Positions 35,168-46,745 of a stretch of 64,000 nt of DNA are shown piece by piece. A model generated the notes under the pieces. It was not told the origin of the DNA and ran no database searches. It was given only the letters and a program-made list of their open reading frames with translations. Position 1 is the stretch's first letter; the number at the start of each line of letters is the position of its first letter. The DNA is from Siphonodentalium dalli (taxonomy: Eukaryota; Mollusca; Scaphopoda; Gadilida; Siphonodentaliidae). The stretch is from the NCBI GenBank assembly GCA_032622095.1, contig CP136061.1, forward strand, positions 13,409,287-13,473,286, in the 5' to 3' direction. The position numbers and the translations under genes were made by a program.

Positions 35168-35406
35168 GGCCCAATTCTGAAATTCTAAAGCTAATGTCTT
35201 TGTGAACTATACTGCTATTGGGTGAAAGTGTGGCGGAGGTACTTTTTGATGATGACAGAAATGGTCTGCATCTTAGACCTGAGGGGCCCAATTCTGAAAT
35301 TCTGAAGCTAACGTTTTTGAGAACTATACTGCTATTGGGTGATGGTGTGGTGAAAGTACTTTGTGATGACGAGGACAGAAATGGTGTGCATCTTAGCCAT
35401 GAGGGG
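35168..35406. repeat. 117-bp tandem duplication, in frame
   Basis: GGCCCAATTCTGAAATTCT starts at 35168 and 35285, and the copies stay collinear through ACAGAAATGGT and CATCTTAG. 117 is a multiple of three; the second unit and part of the first are open on the plus strand (35218-35424), giving a 39-residue repeat with DRNGLHLRPEG / DRNGVHLSHEG. Whether it was ever coding is not shown. Confidence 0.75.
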
Positions 35407-35424
35407 CGTAATAAAATAAGTTAA

Positions 35425-36727
35425 ATTCTCATTGACGCTTCCCCCAAGCGCCGTCGCGATGAAACACCACCTCATTCGGCCAAAAACAAACAACATAAAT
35501 GCAATACATTAAACATCTCTGAACAGTACTCAAACTTTATGTCAATATGTGTGCATGGATGAAACTGCTAATGGTTGTAAGGGACGAACTGATATATATA
35601 TTCGCCTGCAGTAGACACAATTGCTGATCATATTACCAAAGTCACTACACAATGCAAATATGTTTTAACTCGTTTCACTCGAACAAACATAAATGATTTA
35701 TAGAATAACAACTACGAATTGTATAACGAAGATTTAATCTAGAAATTTCAGGATAACGTTGGCTTCACATGAACTGTGCACATCGTATATATTGTTATCA
35801 TTAATCACAAAAGACCTATACTATTATGTCATACTATAAACATGTATCAGGCAATGAAACGAAATTTTGCAGCCTGTATTCTCGTATGTATTGATGATCA
35901 ACTTTTTCAAAAGCCAATATATAATTGAATGATCTACGTTACTACATGTGGGTGGGCCCAACCGCGCACAGAAGCTAAACGTAGAATGAGCGCTAAAATC
36001 TTGTTTCCGTTCAAGCACACTTTGGAACATTCGAGAAACTCGTGCTGAATCGAGTCAATTATCAATCAATGCTTATCACGCATGAACTACTATCGCCAAT
36101 CAACCAGATATGCCCCATCGATTTAACCCCCCGTCGATCTAATATTTTACATTAACATCCTGCTCTCTAAATAATTCTTCGTTGAACTTCAATAAAGTAA
36201 TTTATATACATGCCAATGAAAATGTAGCATTTGGATTCAATTACAAGTGCATTGATGTTAATGATTGTATTCCTTCTCGTTCAGAGTTCAGTATTATGAA
36301 TCTCACCTCGAAGTTTTTACTGGTGGCAATTCTATGCATCAAAATGACGGTACCATGCGTTCATTTAAAGTTGATTAAATAGTGGGAACAACAGACAATC
36401 CTAGTTCATAATGAATTTAAGTATACATGCTCATATGCACTAAAATATGTTCGTATTTGTCAGTCAAATTATAGCAACCACCCAGTGGGTGTTTATACCT
36501 AAGGCGCATGTGAATGATGACGTCATAATTATAATGTTTCCTATATTTTCTATACCATGAGACAAAATTCAGGTAGCGTGTACGTTATTTTGCAAAATTA
36601 ACACGTGACTTCCGGTCTGTTTGCGAAGGGAGATAACTGTACATATGGATAATATGCAAAGACTATTACCGTAAATTCGTTCTTAATTCGACATCGACTG
36701 TGTTTCAAATTCCACAAAGGACGTTCG
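35425..36727. other. no gene recognised
   Basis: AT-rich, no domain or strong repeat. It ends at the GCTTCGT that flanks the next element. Confidence 0.4.
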
Positions 36728-36770
36728 GCTTCGTATGGAAGCGTACTAGTGCCACCTAACAAAAATACAA

Positions 36771-37020
36771 TCTCCTAATTAGGAGACATTATCTCCTAAT
36801 TAGGACTTAGTATCTCCTAATTAGGAGATATTATCCCCTAATTAGGACTTAGTATCTCCTATTTAGGACTTAGTATCTCCTAATTAGGACTTAGTATCTC
36901 CTAATTAGGACTTAGTATCTCCTAATTATGACTTAGTAACTCCTAATTAGGACTTAGTATCTCCTATTTAGGACTTAGTATCTCCTAATTCGGAGATATT
37001 ATCTCCTAATTAGGAGATAA
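36771..37020. repeat. 21-bp tandem array built on the palindrome CTCCTAATTAGGAG
   Basis: About twelve units of the form TATCTCCTAATTAGGACTTAG, with variants in which GACTTAG is replaced by GAGATAT, making longer palindromes. The same word occurs once at the opposite element end (39669-39682). Confidence 0.9.
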
Positions 37021-37509
37021 CACTGATATAAAGAACTCAACATGTTCGTGGTCATATTCGTGTCGTCTCCGGATCACTCGGCGGACGGTCGCATTGCTCC
37101 GTTCGTTCTCATGCCTTTTCCCCCTTGTTTTATAAATTAAAGGTTTAAAATGAGGGGTTAGGGAGGGGCATATGGGCCCTTTCCAGCATCCCGGGTTTAG
37201 CCACCCCTAACACCACTCCGCCGATGTCATTTTATTATATATATATGACGAGGTTCTGTTACAGGGCCAGGTATGTGTACCATATAGTTAATCCACGACA
37301 TAGAGTAATGTATATACCAGTGAATATCCAAGGATAATTTGATGACACCTGTTTATTTGCCAAAATAATTTCAATTCATTTTCAGTTTGGGTAGAGATAT
37401 GTGCAAATTCGGTGTAAATTAGACAAACATTGGACGATGTATTTATAACTCGGCCCAAACTGAATTAGTTGCAATGCTTCATCCATAGCATAATTATGCG
37501 AGTCGGTCT

Positions 37510-38650
37510 AAATGACCGCGAACCGTTTATTGGAAATTTGAGATGGGGCCCGGGAGGATTTGGAAGGGCAGTATGCCCTCCCCCACGACCCACTTAGGAA
37601 TGATGTTGGGTGTTATAAATGATGACATAACAATGAAATATGATGGGAAAATGATCTAAACTTTGTTTTTACTTCTTCTTTTTCGCTTTTCCCCCTAATT
37701 CTGTATACTGTTTCTGTGTTGTAAGTGCTTCTGTTCTGGAGGACAATGACCGCTAATCTTTCTTTAATTTTTTCTGTTTCTTTTTAATTTCTTTCTATTT
37801 CTTCGGTGATGTCATTGGAGAATTCCTTTGCTTCTGCCATTGTCCTCTGAGCAGATATTACTGCCTCCATGCACAACTGCTCGTCCGAGACGGCGGATCT
37901 GCTGGTGGTGTTGTTATTGTAGTCGTGCTGATTTCCGGGTTGTAGATTTTCAAGAAGACACATCATAGTCGGGGAATTAGTCATTTTAATTTGTACATGG
38001 AACAACAGATTTAACAGCAGCAACAATATATATACATACCCCGCCGGACCGCATAGCATGCAGCCCGACGGGTAAATGTGTCCGACAGAAAGAACTTCCA
38101 AATTCGAATTCTCTCTGTATCGAAAATTACCGTAGCTTTTTATCCATGTGTGTTTGAGAGTTTCCAAGTTACAAACAATGCTAGAGGCATGATTGAACTC
38201 GATTTGCGTGATTAGCGAAAGTATATACACCGTTGAATTGAATAGGACTCTATCTACTGTCGCAACATTAAACCATTCGGATTTATTTGACAATGGTGTT
38301 TGTTATTAATGATCTGCCCATTGTACAAGGGATTATACTTCGACATGTATTGGGAAAGTCTGGTTTATAGCGGATAAGTTTGTTCAATGAAATAATTTAC
38401 CCACTGAAAATACGATATACAAATAGTGAGAAATATCACAATATCATATTATTGTTGTTGCTGCTACTGCTGGAGATGGGTGACTCCGGATCTTGATGAT
38501 ATTCCGGTGCCCGATATGGTAAGGTGTCCATCTCCACCACGAACTCGACGACAAGGACTCTCAGTTCTCCCCCGTCTCCACTTGGACCTCCTGTCGGCGT
38601 CCATGCGGTGATTTGGTGATCACTTGTTCTTTTTCTTCTGCCCTTTTGAT
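37510..38650 (-). pseudogene. decayed reading frame related to 60802-61747
   Basis: On the minus strand a lysine/arginine block KSP...RR...RRSKWRR is encoded around 38620-38555, split by a frameshift. It corresponds to KTPARRRRDAARRAKW of the 61-kb protein. Further on, GCMLCGPAGYVY (about 38060) corresponds to EYCLLGPRRIYTG. A Thr/Asn-rich stretch comes next, then a 3' segment with TTTAGATCATTTTCCC and TGGGTCGTGGGGGAGGGC that aligns with the 3' end of the 61-kb element. The 169-codon frame at 37784-38293 covers only part and mixes registers. Function unknown. Confidence 0.55.
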
Positions 38651-39221
38651 GGCGTCTGACGGTGGTTTACTGTCTGTCTTACCAGGGGTATATCATACCC
38701 TATCAGGCCACTTCCAGTAACTGTTGCTACGGATGTGACCTGTCACTGAAAAAACACCTCAAGACAGCCTGCATTTGTACGTATGGTCCATGAACACAAT
38801 GCAACGACTGGAAAGAGTTCACCTCGTGCGAGACTTGGCTGGGGATTAAAATCCGGCTATTTATCATCTCATTTTATACTCAACAGAATATATATGAATT
38901 AATTAATTTGAGCCCTTGATTAGTGCAAACTACACTCGTGTGCTCTACGAATGATGTAAACAACATGGCTGGAGTCATAAATTAATTTTCATTATAATTA
39001 CCATGTTGTTTTATTCGTTCATTGAGCACACGAATGTATTTTTCATTAATTTATGTCTCAAATGCATTCATTTGTTGCATACAAAAGGATGGTCCCACAA
39101 ATGGTCGGATTTAGTGTATAGTCCCCCTTTAAGCTATCCATGTCCAGCCAAGCCCGACAGAAAAATCAACTGCCACCCAAAGGGGCGACACTGAGAGATG
39201 AATGGGAATGACAATGAACGC

Positions 39222-39645
39222 TAACTAGGGCTAATGGGGTCGTTGTAATGTTTTATACATATAGGCACACCGTGTGAATTTCTGTAAACATAATGCACCA
39301 AATCTCGCGTAGTATCTATCATATGGCAGGGTGATTGTCGTAGTGTTTTCTACATAAATGCACACGTATTGATATTTTCTGTAAGTTCTTTTCTTCCGTT
39401 CATCGACCAAACAACCATGTAGTTCTTTCCGTCCCTGTTTAATACTAAGAACATTATGCGACCGATGACTAATTTTATTGCAGTTTCGTCATTGTGATAA
39501 AAGAATGCCTTTATCAGAACTTCGGAAGAAAAATTGTTATGAATTGAAGCAGACGGCAATTTCTTACGGTAACATCTCGATCTGACTGTGACTGGTGTGC
39601 ATCTATGTATAAAACGTTACCTTAGCCCCATTAGCCTAACTGGGG
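39222..39645. mobile_element. MITE-like unit with ~50-bp inverted ends
   Basis: CTAACTAGGGCTAATGGGG then GTTTTATACATATAGGCACAC at left is mirrored by GTGTGCATCTATGTATAAAAC then CCCCATTAGCCTAACTGG at right (39596-39643). About 425 bp, no gene. Nested inside 36728-39731. Confidence 0.65.
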
Positions 39646-39731
39646 TTGAGTTCTTTATATCTATATTATCTCCTAATTAGGACATATTATTTTTTGTTAG
39701 GTGGCACTAATACGCTTCCATATAGCTTCGT

Positions 39732-40770
39732 GACAGTGACAATTCACATTAGTTTTAATGTGTCAAATGTGTGCGCGGTGCCAACTATAGTACTTATTCT
39801 CCAACCTGTGTGGTGAGAGCGGGGTGCTGAATAATTTACATACAACAACAACAACAACAACACAGATTGCCGATGATCACTTTTTAATTGATCTCACACA
39901 GAGACTCAATCAAATAATAGATTAATCGAGGATTAATCACAGCCTTTCTCGTCTGATAACATGGCATTCGGTGAAATATTACCATGGCACAGTATGGGAT
40001 TAGCCATCTCGATTGTAAACAAATATGCTACGCGAAATTTGTAAATTAAAAAACAAATAAAATGTTCATGTATTCAATCATCCATGCCCCAATCCCGACA
40101 CACATACCGAATCGCATTCAAATCCATTGAGAAACAACGAAGAAACGCGACATTACACCTTTTATTTAGAGCAGGCATCGGCCTCGACTAACACTTTATA
40201 TGTGTACCATGATTTCTCCACTACAAGGTCAAGGCCGACATGGCATGAACTTGAAAAATCAAAGAGTGATTGATCTGTTTTTCATGAAATTCGCAACAAT
40301 GAATGTTATTGTAATTTTTTTTTGGAGGATTTTATGGATTATTGTGTACCACATGGACATGAAGACCAGTCAATTCAATGTTAAGTGTATTCAATGTTAA
40401 GTGTATTCAATGTTAAGTGTATTCAATTTCATGACATCATGTGTGTCTATGCATGGTTCTTACACTCTGGACTGGAGCATGGAGCATTGTTGAATTTATT
40501 CTCTAATCAAACGTTGCACAGTATTTGTTTATCATTAATTTAATCATTATTTGATTTAGGCCTGAAAAAGATTTTTTTTGTCTTTAAATTGCAAAAGATC
40601 AATGATATTCTTCTTCTTCCAGTTAGTAAACTTCAGTTCAAATTCCTGCAGATATCTTTCTGTTGATTCCAACATTGACGCCATTACTTAATAATTTACC
40701 ACTTTAGAGGGCGTTCTCTAGTAGATTAACAGGATTTTACCGCACGATAAGATTCCATATTCCATTTTGA
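39732..40770. other. no gene; short tandem tracts
   Basis: (CAA)n at 39843-39861, and a 16-bp repeat TCAATGTTAAGTGTAT in three copies at 40375-40422. Otherwise unassigned. Confidence 0.5.
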
Positions 40771-41030
40771 GGCGAAGTTGACCGGAAGCGGTAAGCAGTC
40801 GGGTGTTAATGAGGCTTTGTTTTCATTAACGCCTGCTTCCGGTTAATTCGCCGATCACGTGATCACACGAGGACGGCGTGGTAATAACATGATTTTGTCG
40901 GGCGCCTTTGTTTATTAACGGCCCTCCAGGAATGATTAACTCCGTCTCGGGCCTCTAATAGGCCCTCGGGCTGTTAATCATTCCTGTCGGGTCGCTAATA
41001 AGCCATAACGCCCTAAAAAATCATGTTATT
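40771..41030. repeat. two adjacent foldbacks around GATCACGTGATC
   Basis: First: GGCGAAGTTGACCGGAAGC (40771-40789) against GCTTCCGGTTAATTCGCC (40834-40851), with GGTGTTAATGA / TCATTAACGCC inside. Second: AATAACATGATTTT (40883) against AAAATCATGTTATT (41017-41030), with GGAATGATTAAC / GTTAATCATTCC inside. Between them lies the perfect 12-nt palindrome GATCACGTGATC (40853-40864). GC-rich relative to surroundings. Probably one decayed foldback element. Confidence 0.7.
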
Positions 41031-41630
41031 GGTATATGAACAAATCAGATTATAGTACAGTGCCTGTAAAGTGTAATCTATACAGGGTACATGTACACAA
41101 TACATATTCTCAAAATAAAAGTTTCCTTCAACGCAGTCCTTGGCCATTTACAATGTGATCATAACGTCAACGAAGCGCGGTTAAGGACCGCATTCAAATT
41201 AAATGCACTGACTTGAGAATCAATGCAGTGATTGCAGTCAGGTTGAATTTTCAATCACTATGCCGAAAAAGTATATAAACGATGAGGCTGAATTACGTTA
41301 GTCTATTTTGCATTTATATCTTTTGATATCTTTAAAGAAATCTTTGAGCTCCCTGTATGTACAGTACTCCCAAAACGAAGCCGCCTCATTCCGCTCATCG
41401 CTGCGATCGGTCCACTCAAAATTGTACCGAATCACCGCAAATCACCAACATCTTAGCGCCGCGATGTCGCCGCGAATTTGAGTGGTACTGATTCATATAT
41501 ATATTCATCTATACATTTGTTGCAGCGAAACTCTGCGAATCATCAGCTTTCATTGCGCATGCAACCAACGCTACAAATAGACGAGCTCATGTTGGACTTA
41601 TATGTTGTATGGCATAGTTACACATACATG
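41031..41630. other. no gene recognised
   Basis: Contains a small inverted pair CCACTCAAAATT / AATTTGAGTGG (41411 and 41476). No coding evidence. Confidence 0.4.
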
Positions 41631-42050
41631 TATATATTTTGGAACTTCTGTCTGTCTGTCTGTGTGTGTGTCTTATTGACTCGAAAACTGCTCAACTATT
41701 CTGACACAAATTTGTTATGTAGGCCTACTTTGATCCCGGGAACAATATGAGCAGGTCCAATTTCACATGCGACCGTGTCCTTGACCTCGACCTCGCTCAT
41801 ATACGCTCATATAGGCATATATAACATCGACCGATCCGACTCAAATTTGATATGTAGGCCTACTTTGATCCCGGGTACAATGTGGGCGGGTACAATTTCA
41901 CGTGTCCTTGACTTTGACATCGCTCATGTATGCTCTTTTAGGTATGTTTCTGGACTGATCGAACAATAGTTTTTTTCTTTCTCCTAATACTTTTCAACGT
42001 TGTTCCATAAATAGCTGGGGCGAAGTCGGACACATCAGCTACATGTAGTA
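41631..42050 (-). mobile_element. HINE/pearl-like element, microsatellite at left
   Basis: TATATATTTTGGAACTTC, then (TCTG)n/(TG)n at 41648-41671, then two cores 135 bp apart sharing GTAGGCCTACTTTGATCCCG (41719 and 41854), then AGCTGGGGCGAAGTCGGACA and CAGCTACATGTAGTA at 42036-42050. The right end corresponds to the hairpin plus CTAGTA end of 56631-57015. Confidence 0.75.
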
Positions 42051-42197
42051 AATAATAATTTAGAAATAACAGTTACCAAATTACGAAAATTTTCCGAAGA
42101 ATATACTAATAGTGTAGAATAATGATCATATTATGAATGCATTTTTGTTCACAAAGCAAACTTTGTGCGAGCCGAGTGTTTCTTTATACACGTATAC
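42051..42197. other. no gene recognised
   Basis: Short spacer between two mobile elements. Confidence 0.4.
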
Positions 42198-42413
42198 AGC
42201 AAGTAAATAGTGAGCAATAAGCAAAACACTCAACACCATAGTGATTGATTAGGTTGAGAGTGATTCATGGTGACCCATTCAACACCGAAATCTTGAGATT
42301 TAGCTATACAATTATGTTGTAAATAACTTAGTGGCATTTCTAACAAAAGTTCAATTAGTGGGGGTCTCCTCGGTGTTGAATGTTTTGCTTATCGCATACT
42401 CTTTACTGCACTG
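42198..42413. mobile_element. small MITE with ~40-bp inverted ends
   Basis: Left AGTAAATAGTGAGCAATAAG then CAAAACACTCAACACC; right, on the minus strand, AGTAAAGAGTATGCGATAAG then CAAAACATTCAACACC. About 216 bp. Immediately after it, ACTGTTTGTTGTAGAATACT is repeated once (42411 and 42438). Confidence 0.75.
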
Positions 42414-42814
42414 TTTGTTGTAGAATACTGACATGTACTGTTTGTTGTAGAGTACTGACAAGACAACAACATGCTGCAATTTACGCGAGAATTATGATTG
42501 GTAGAAGAACAATGTTTGTCTATAATGTAATATTATTTCTGTCTATGGCGGTTTAAAGAGACTATTTTAACATCAATATTACCGACTGCCAATGCTTACC
42601 ATATCTTTAACAGGATCCTCATAGACGAATAAGTTTCTTCAACTTTTGGTGTGACAATCCGCTAAAAGTCCACGGTGTCATGGTAGGTACCATAACTACA
42701 CCGCAGTGACCGTAAACTCACATTTTCACCTGCATATACATGTAAAACAGTTTCATCATTGTTTTCTTCATTAAAGGAAATTGCTAATTCATCATTGATT
42801 CCATTATCTCAACA

Positions 42815-43110
42815 TTTCATTAAAGTGACACTTTATGTTCCCACACATCAATTCATTCAGGCGACAGTTTTCCATTTCTACACTGCTCATTGGATTGTCT
42901 TCAGCAAAGATGATCTATAATTCTATATCATCGTTAACTATTAAAGTGACATTTATTTTCCACCCAATCCATATTTCATTAAAGCAACACTTCACATGCA
43001 CAACACTTCATTCCATTCAGGCAACAATTTCCGTTTCTACATCAGTTATTGCATTGGTTGTCTTCAGTGAAGATAATCTATATCCGACTCAAATATTAAA
43101 GTGACATTCC
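42815..43110. repeat. ~160-bp tandem duplication
   Basis: CATTCAGGCGACAGTTTTCC (42855) recurs as CATTCAGGCAACAATTTCCG (43015), and TATTAAAGTGACATTTATTT recurs as TATTAAAGTGACATTCCATT. Two units. The 89-codon frame across them has no domain. Confidence 0.65.
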
Positions 43111-44583
43111 ATTTCCATCCAATTGAAATTCTAATTTAACTTTCGCTGATATATATATACATGTACATACTGTACCTACTACGTTATTTCTACATTCATG
43201 AAAAAACCTGTTCCTGTGGTAGCATGATTGCTGATATTGAAGACCTGAGGGCCTGGTTGAATTCACTGCGGTATGATGGTTCACTTCCATCCTCAAGCTA
43301 CTTATGCTATTTAATTGCATTTTGTTCTGACGTGCAGGGGTAGATAGGCTTGAGACCCCACCACAGTTCAATTCACACCATGTTCCCAGGTGTTATTTTC
43401 TGATGTTCGAACTTTAGTCATTTGTCCGGACGTTTAATAAATGGGATAATGTTATATACATGTACACCAAATCCCCATGTATATATCATTATATAACAGA
43501 CTACGCCAAGATCAACCAGCCCTATAAAAATAGATACTATGGTGTTTTACGTAAATTCCATAGTATTTCATTCGAGACTAGTAGTGGAATTATAATTTTA
43601 TTTTACTTGCGACATGCGGCCTCTCATTGAAAATAGATCTTTCCACTGCTACTCACTCATGAAATAACTACATGTATGGTATTTATATCCTCTATCTATT
43701 TTTGGTCTCAAAACAACACATTTCTCCATAAATATTGGTGGAATATCAAACTACCAGTACAATTTCACCATAATTTTGACTGAAATTTATAAATAATTTG
43801 TAACTCAAGGTTGGTAGTTTGGTTGGGGGGGGGGGGCAGAAATATTCAGCAAATTAATGCTGGGTTTGAATAGTTCACAAGGTGGGCAATGTCAGGTACT
43901 AGTAACCCGGCTATTGGTGACTCTATACAATTATCTCAACCCACGTTCTAACATTGTATTTTAATGTGATGATACAGACATCTCCCCTAGCAATGTAGTA
44001 CAAGTATTACACGTACGTAACATCCTATAATTATTGTTATATTCAACATGATATAAATCACATTCGGGGTTGCTCCATTACGTGTCACGTACGATCATAT
44101 TAAACCCTGTATATTGTATAGCCAAATTCCTTCATGTAGGATGTATTTATGTTCTCAATTTATTTGTAATGTTTATATGTATGCTCTTCATTATATGTAG
44201 GAATAAAGATATAATTATTCTACTACAGCTATCGCACATTTAATATACACCGATTTCGTTTTGATAGCATTTATATCAATATACAGCAATACGAATTTAA
44301 CAGCAATCCATGAAAATCTAACAGTCAAAGCTCGAACTAATATGAGTCGATTTAAAACCAATAGACAAAACGGAACAGACACAAGAGGGCGCTGTGTAAG
44401 GTATTCTCGTGGTGGGAATCCCGGATCTATTTAGTCTATTTATATATTGCCGACATCACATGAAACGAGTTCCTCCGCATAATCTATAATAATATGTGGT
44501 TCCTCTAACTACAGGCAGTGTGGTATTGAATGAGTCGTCCGCAAACCTGACCTTTGCTACCTTTACGATTTGATCTGCAAGTT
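43111..44583. other. no gene; possible LINE 3' end near 44210
   Basis: A G-run lies at 43825-43837. TATGTAGGAATAAAGATATA followed by ATTATTCTACT (about 44195-44225) looks like a polyadenylation-type LINE end, but no coding remnant is recognised upstream. Confidence 0.35.
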
Positions 44584-44683
44584 CCCTTTATCATATTCCC
44601 ATGTAAAATCAACTAATAAATCAAACGCTCTTTATTCGGGGCGTGGCATATTCGTTGATTTTACACGGGGATATAATAAAGGG
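44584..44683. repeat. 30-bp-arm hairpin
   Basis: Arms 44584-44613 and 44654-44683 pair with three mismatches. An alternative inner pairing (AAACGCTCTTTATT with AATAAAGGGCGTTT) shares the right arm. Confidence 0.8.
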
Positions 44684-44899
44684 CGTTTAATCCAAGGTAG
44701 TCTAGACTTATATGCTATGATTTTGTTATTCTTATCCTTGCATATGTAAACTGCCACAAGGTAGACTGCTCTGGACACCATTAGTGAAGTTTCCACTACC
44801 GGAGTCCAAGACAGGGGTGCCTCTACGTTCCGGGATACGAGCACCCCCTGCTCATATATTATGAGTATCACAAAATAAAAACAAATATCGTTGGCTCCC

Positions 44900-45480
44900 A
44901 TCTTGTGGCCACCCTGAAGTCCATATGAAGTTTAGCGACGATCTGATGAGGGATGTGGTCTGGAGGGTGTGCCGTATAAATGAGTCATACAAAGAGTAAA
45001 ATACAAGATGGCTGTCGGTGGCTTTGTTTTTAATCGAAAAACTCGATAGCTGTCATATAGAGGTGATCATAATCGTGATTGCTGATGGCGGATTGTTTTT
45101 TAACGAATTTAAGAAATAATCAATAGCTCCCATCTAGATGTCACCCCGAATATCCGTATTCAGTTTGATGACGATCGGATGAGTGATTTGGCCTGTGTGG
45201 GCCAATGGATTTAGTCATACAAAGAGTACAATTCAAGATGGCTGCCGGCGGCCATGTTTTTCATTGAAAATCGGTAAAATTCGATAGCTCCCACCTAAAG
45301 ATGACCATAAACATGCCTGTCAATTTTCAATACATTTATCCAATAAATGCGGGCTGCAGGGTGTGCCAATGGTTTCAAATTTGAAATCCAAAATGGCCGC
45401 TGGCAGCCACGTTTTTAACGAATTTCGGAAAAAAACAATTGATGGCTCCCATCTAAAGGTCACGCCAACCCACGACAATA
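44900..45480. repeat. satellite-like array, ~155-bp core
   Basis: Units start near 45009, 45083, 45237 and 45392. They share AAGATGGCTGCCGGCGGCCATG or close variants, then AATTCGATAGCTCCCA, TCTAAAGGTCAC and GGGTGTGCCAATGG. The 45009 unit is internally shortened. One more unit is at 10390. Core-repeat fragment of a pearl-type element without visible ends. Confidence 0.7.
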
Positions 45481-45912
45481 GCTAAAAATTTACAAAGTAA
45501 ACTTGAGCTAACAACTACAAAATGAAATGAAAACTTTCTGATTTATATTTTTGCAGACAGTCATGATTTCAGATAGTAGACAGATTGTAGACCCTAATTG
45601 GATTCTTAAGCTGGATAATGCAATGCGTTTTTTGCAAATACTTCCTGTAAAACTGTCTATCGACCCACATGTACAAATGGTTGTTTTTTAAACTACTTTT
45701 TTTTATAGATAATTAAGACATATCTATCACATTGTGATGGTAAACTCGTGTTGTTATAATACTATATTGGTGATAAAAGGATAATGATTTTTCCCTGCAA
45801 ATTGATTGTTTGAATTTGAGATGTTTTTTCGAAAATTCATGAATGAGGAACCTCCTTAAGAAAGCTAGTAAAATATCATTAAGGAAGACAAATTTAAAAT
45901 CAGATGCGCCAC
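45481..45912. other. no gene recognised
   Basis: AT-rich spacer between repeats. Confidence 0.4.
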
Positions 45913-46350
45913 TTAAGGCCCACTTAATTCTCGAATGCACAGTTAACATTATACACAATATATTTCATATTATCTACCGGTTTGGAAGAGGAACCAAAAA
46001 TATATATATTCCACCAGAATACGGAACAGCCGTGTCCAACAAGTGATAGAGATTCTCAAATTCATTCCATGACTTCCCCCGTTGTCAACACAGCATTCAT
46101 CATAATTCAAACTAACAGATAAAGTTAGTCCCTTTCCATTGACAATAATATACTTTATAGTGCATTTCGGGTCAAAATTAAGCACATAACACACCTCGGT
46201 ACCCCGAAAAAAACAACATGTTCCCAGTTTATTCGACCGGATCAGTTGATTATACACTGTTTTTGAGCTTCCCTTTAAATGGTATATAATATGGAATATG
46301 TTGTATATAATGTGATCTGGTGATTCGAAAATTAAGTGGGCCTTTAAACA
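45913..46350. mobile_element. MITE with ~80-bp inverted ends
   Basis: Left: TTAAGGCCCACTTAATTCTC, GAATGCACAGTTAACATTAT, ACACAATATATTTCATATTA. Right, on the minus strand: TTTAAAGGCCCACTTAATTT, TCGAATCACCAGATCACATT, ATATACAACATATTCCATAT. TTAA-like words sit at both outer edges. About 435 bp; the 133-codon minus frame inside arises from the arms and has no domain. Confidence 0.75.
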
Positions 46351-46373
46351 AAGGCATTGCATTTGACACAATG

Positions 46374-46457
46374 CTTCTCAAGGGAGATTACAAACTTCTC
46401 AAGGGAGATTACAAACTTCTCAAGGGAGATTACAAACTTCTCAAGGGAGATTACAAA
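46374..46457. repeat. four copies of a 21-bp repeat
   Basis: CTTCTCAAGGGAGATTACAA with a final A, starting at 46374, 46395, 46416 and 46437; copies are identical. Being 7 codons long it keeps frames open, which explains the 102-codon frame here (LLKGDYK repeats); no other sign of coding. Confidence 0.95.
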
Positions 46458-46745
46458 CTTGAATTTGTTCTCACTTCTCACAGCCATTATTCACAAACGC
46501 CTAACCAGATTCCAAAAATTCGAACGCCAATTCCATCAGTTAATGTTATAGTATTCAAAATCGGGTACAAAATGCACCAGTATCAGCTATGCCCTCATGC
46601 AGCTGACAAAAAAATCGATCCACAGTAGACTGGCAAACACTCCCTTTGTCACTCGAACGGTTTTCATGCGGAATGTACTGACATTTTATCGCGGTCAAAA
46701 CACACGAGCACGTTAAATCCGCCATGTATTACTTATATGTACATA

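Larger units (their letters stand above)
36728..39731. mobile_element. 3-kb unit with inverted ends and 7-bp flanking repeat
   Basis: GCTTCGT lies at 36728-36734 and again at 39725-39731. Just inside are ~32-bp inverted ends: ATGGAAGCGTACTAGTGCCA with CCTAACAAAAA at left, and the reverse complement with one change at 39691-39722. Both ends next carry CTCCTAATTAGGA-type words. Inside are a 21-bp repeat array, a decayed minus-strand reading frame of the same family as 60660-61910, an extra 3'-end-like segment in the opposite direction (37150-37205) and a nested MITE (39222-39645). No transposase recognised. Could instead be two facing MITE copies, but the direct repeat favours one unit. Confidence 0.6.

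Noticed and set aside
36771-37020. Possible CRISPR-like array
   Set aside because: Units are contiguous 21-bp repeats with no unique spacers, in a eukaryotic context.
45970-46371. 133-codon minus-strand frame
   Set aside because: It spans both inverted arms of the MITE at 45913-46350, so the peptide is a by-product.
46320-46628. 102-codon frame with four LLKGDYK repeats
   Set aside because: A 21-bp tandem repeat keeps any frame open; flanks have no coding signature and the left part lies in a MITE arm.
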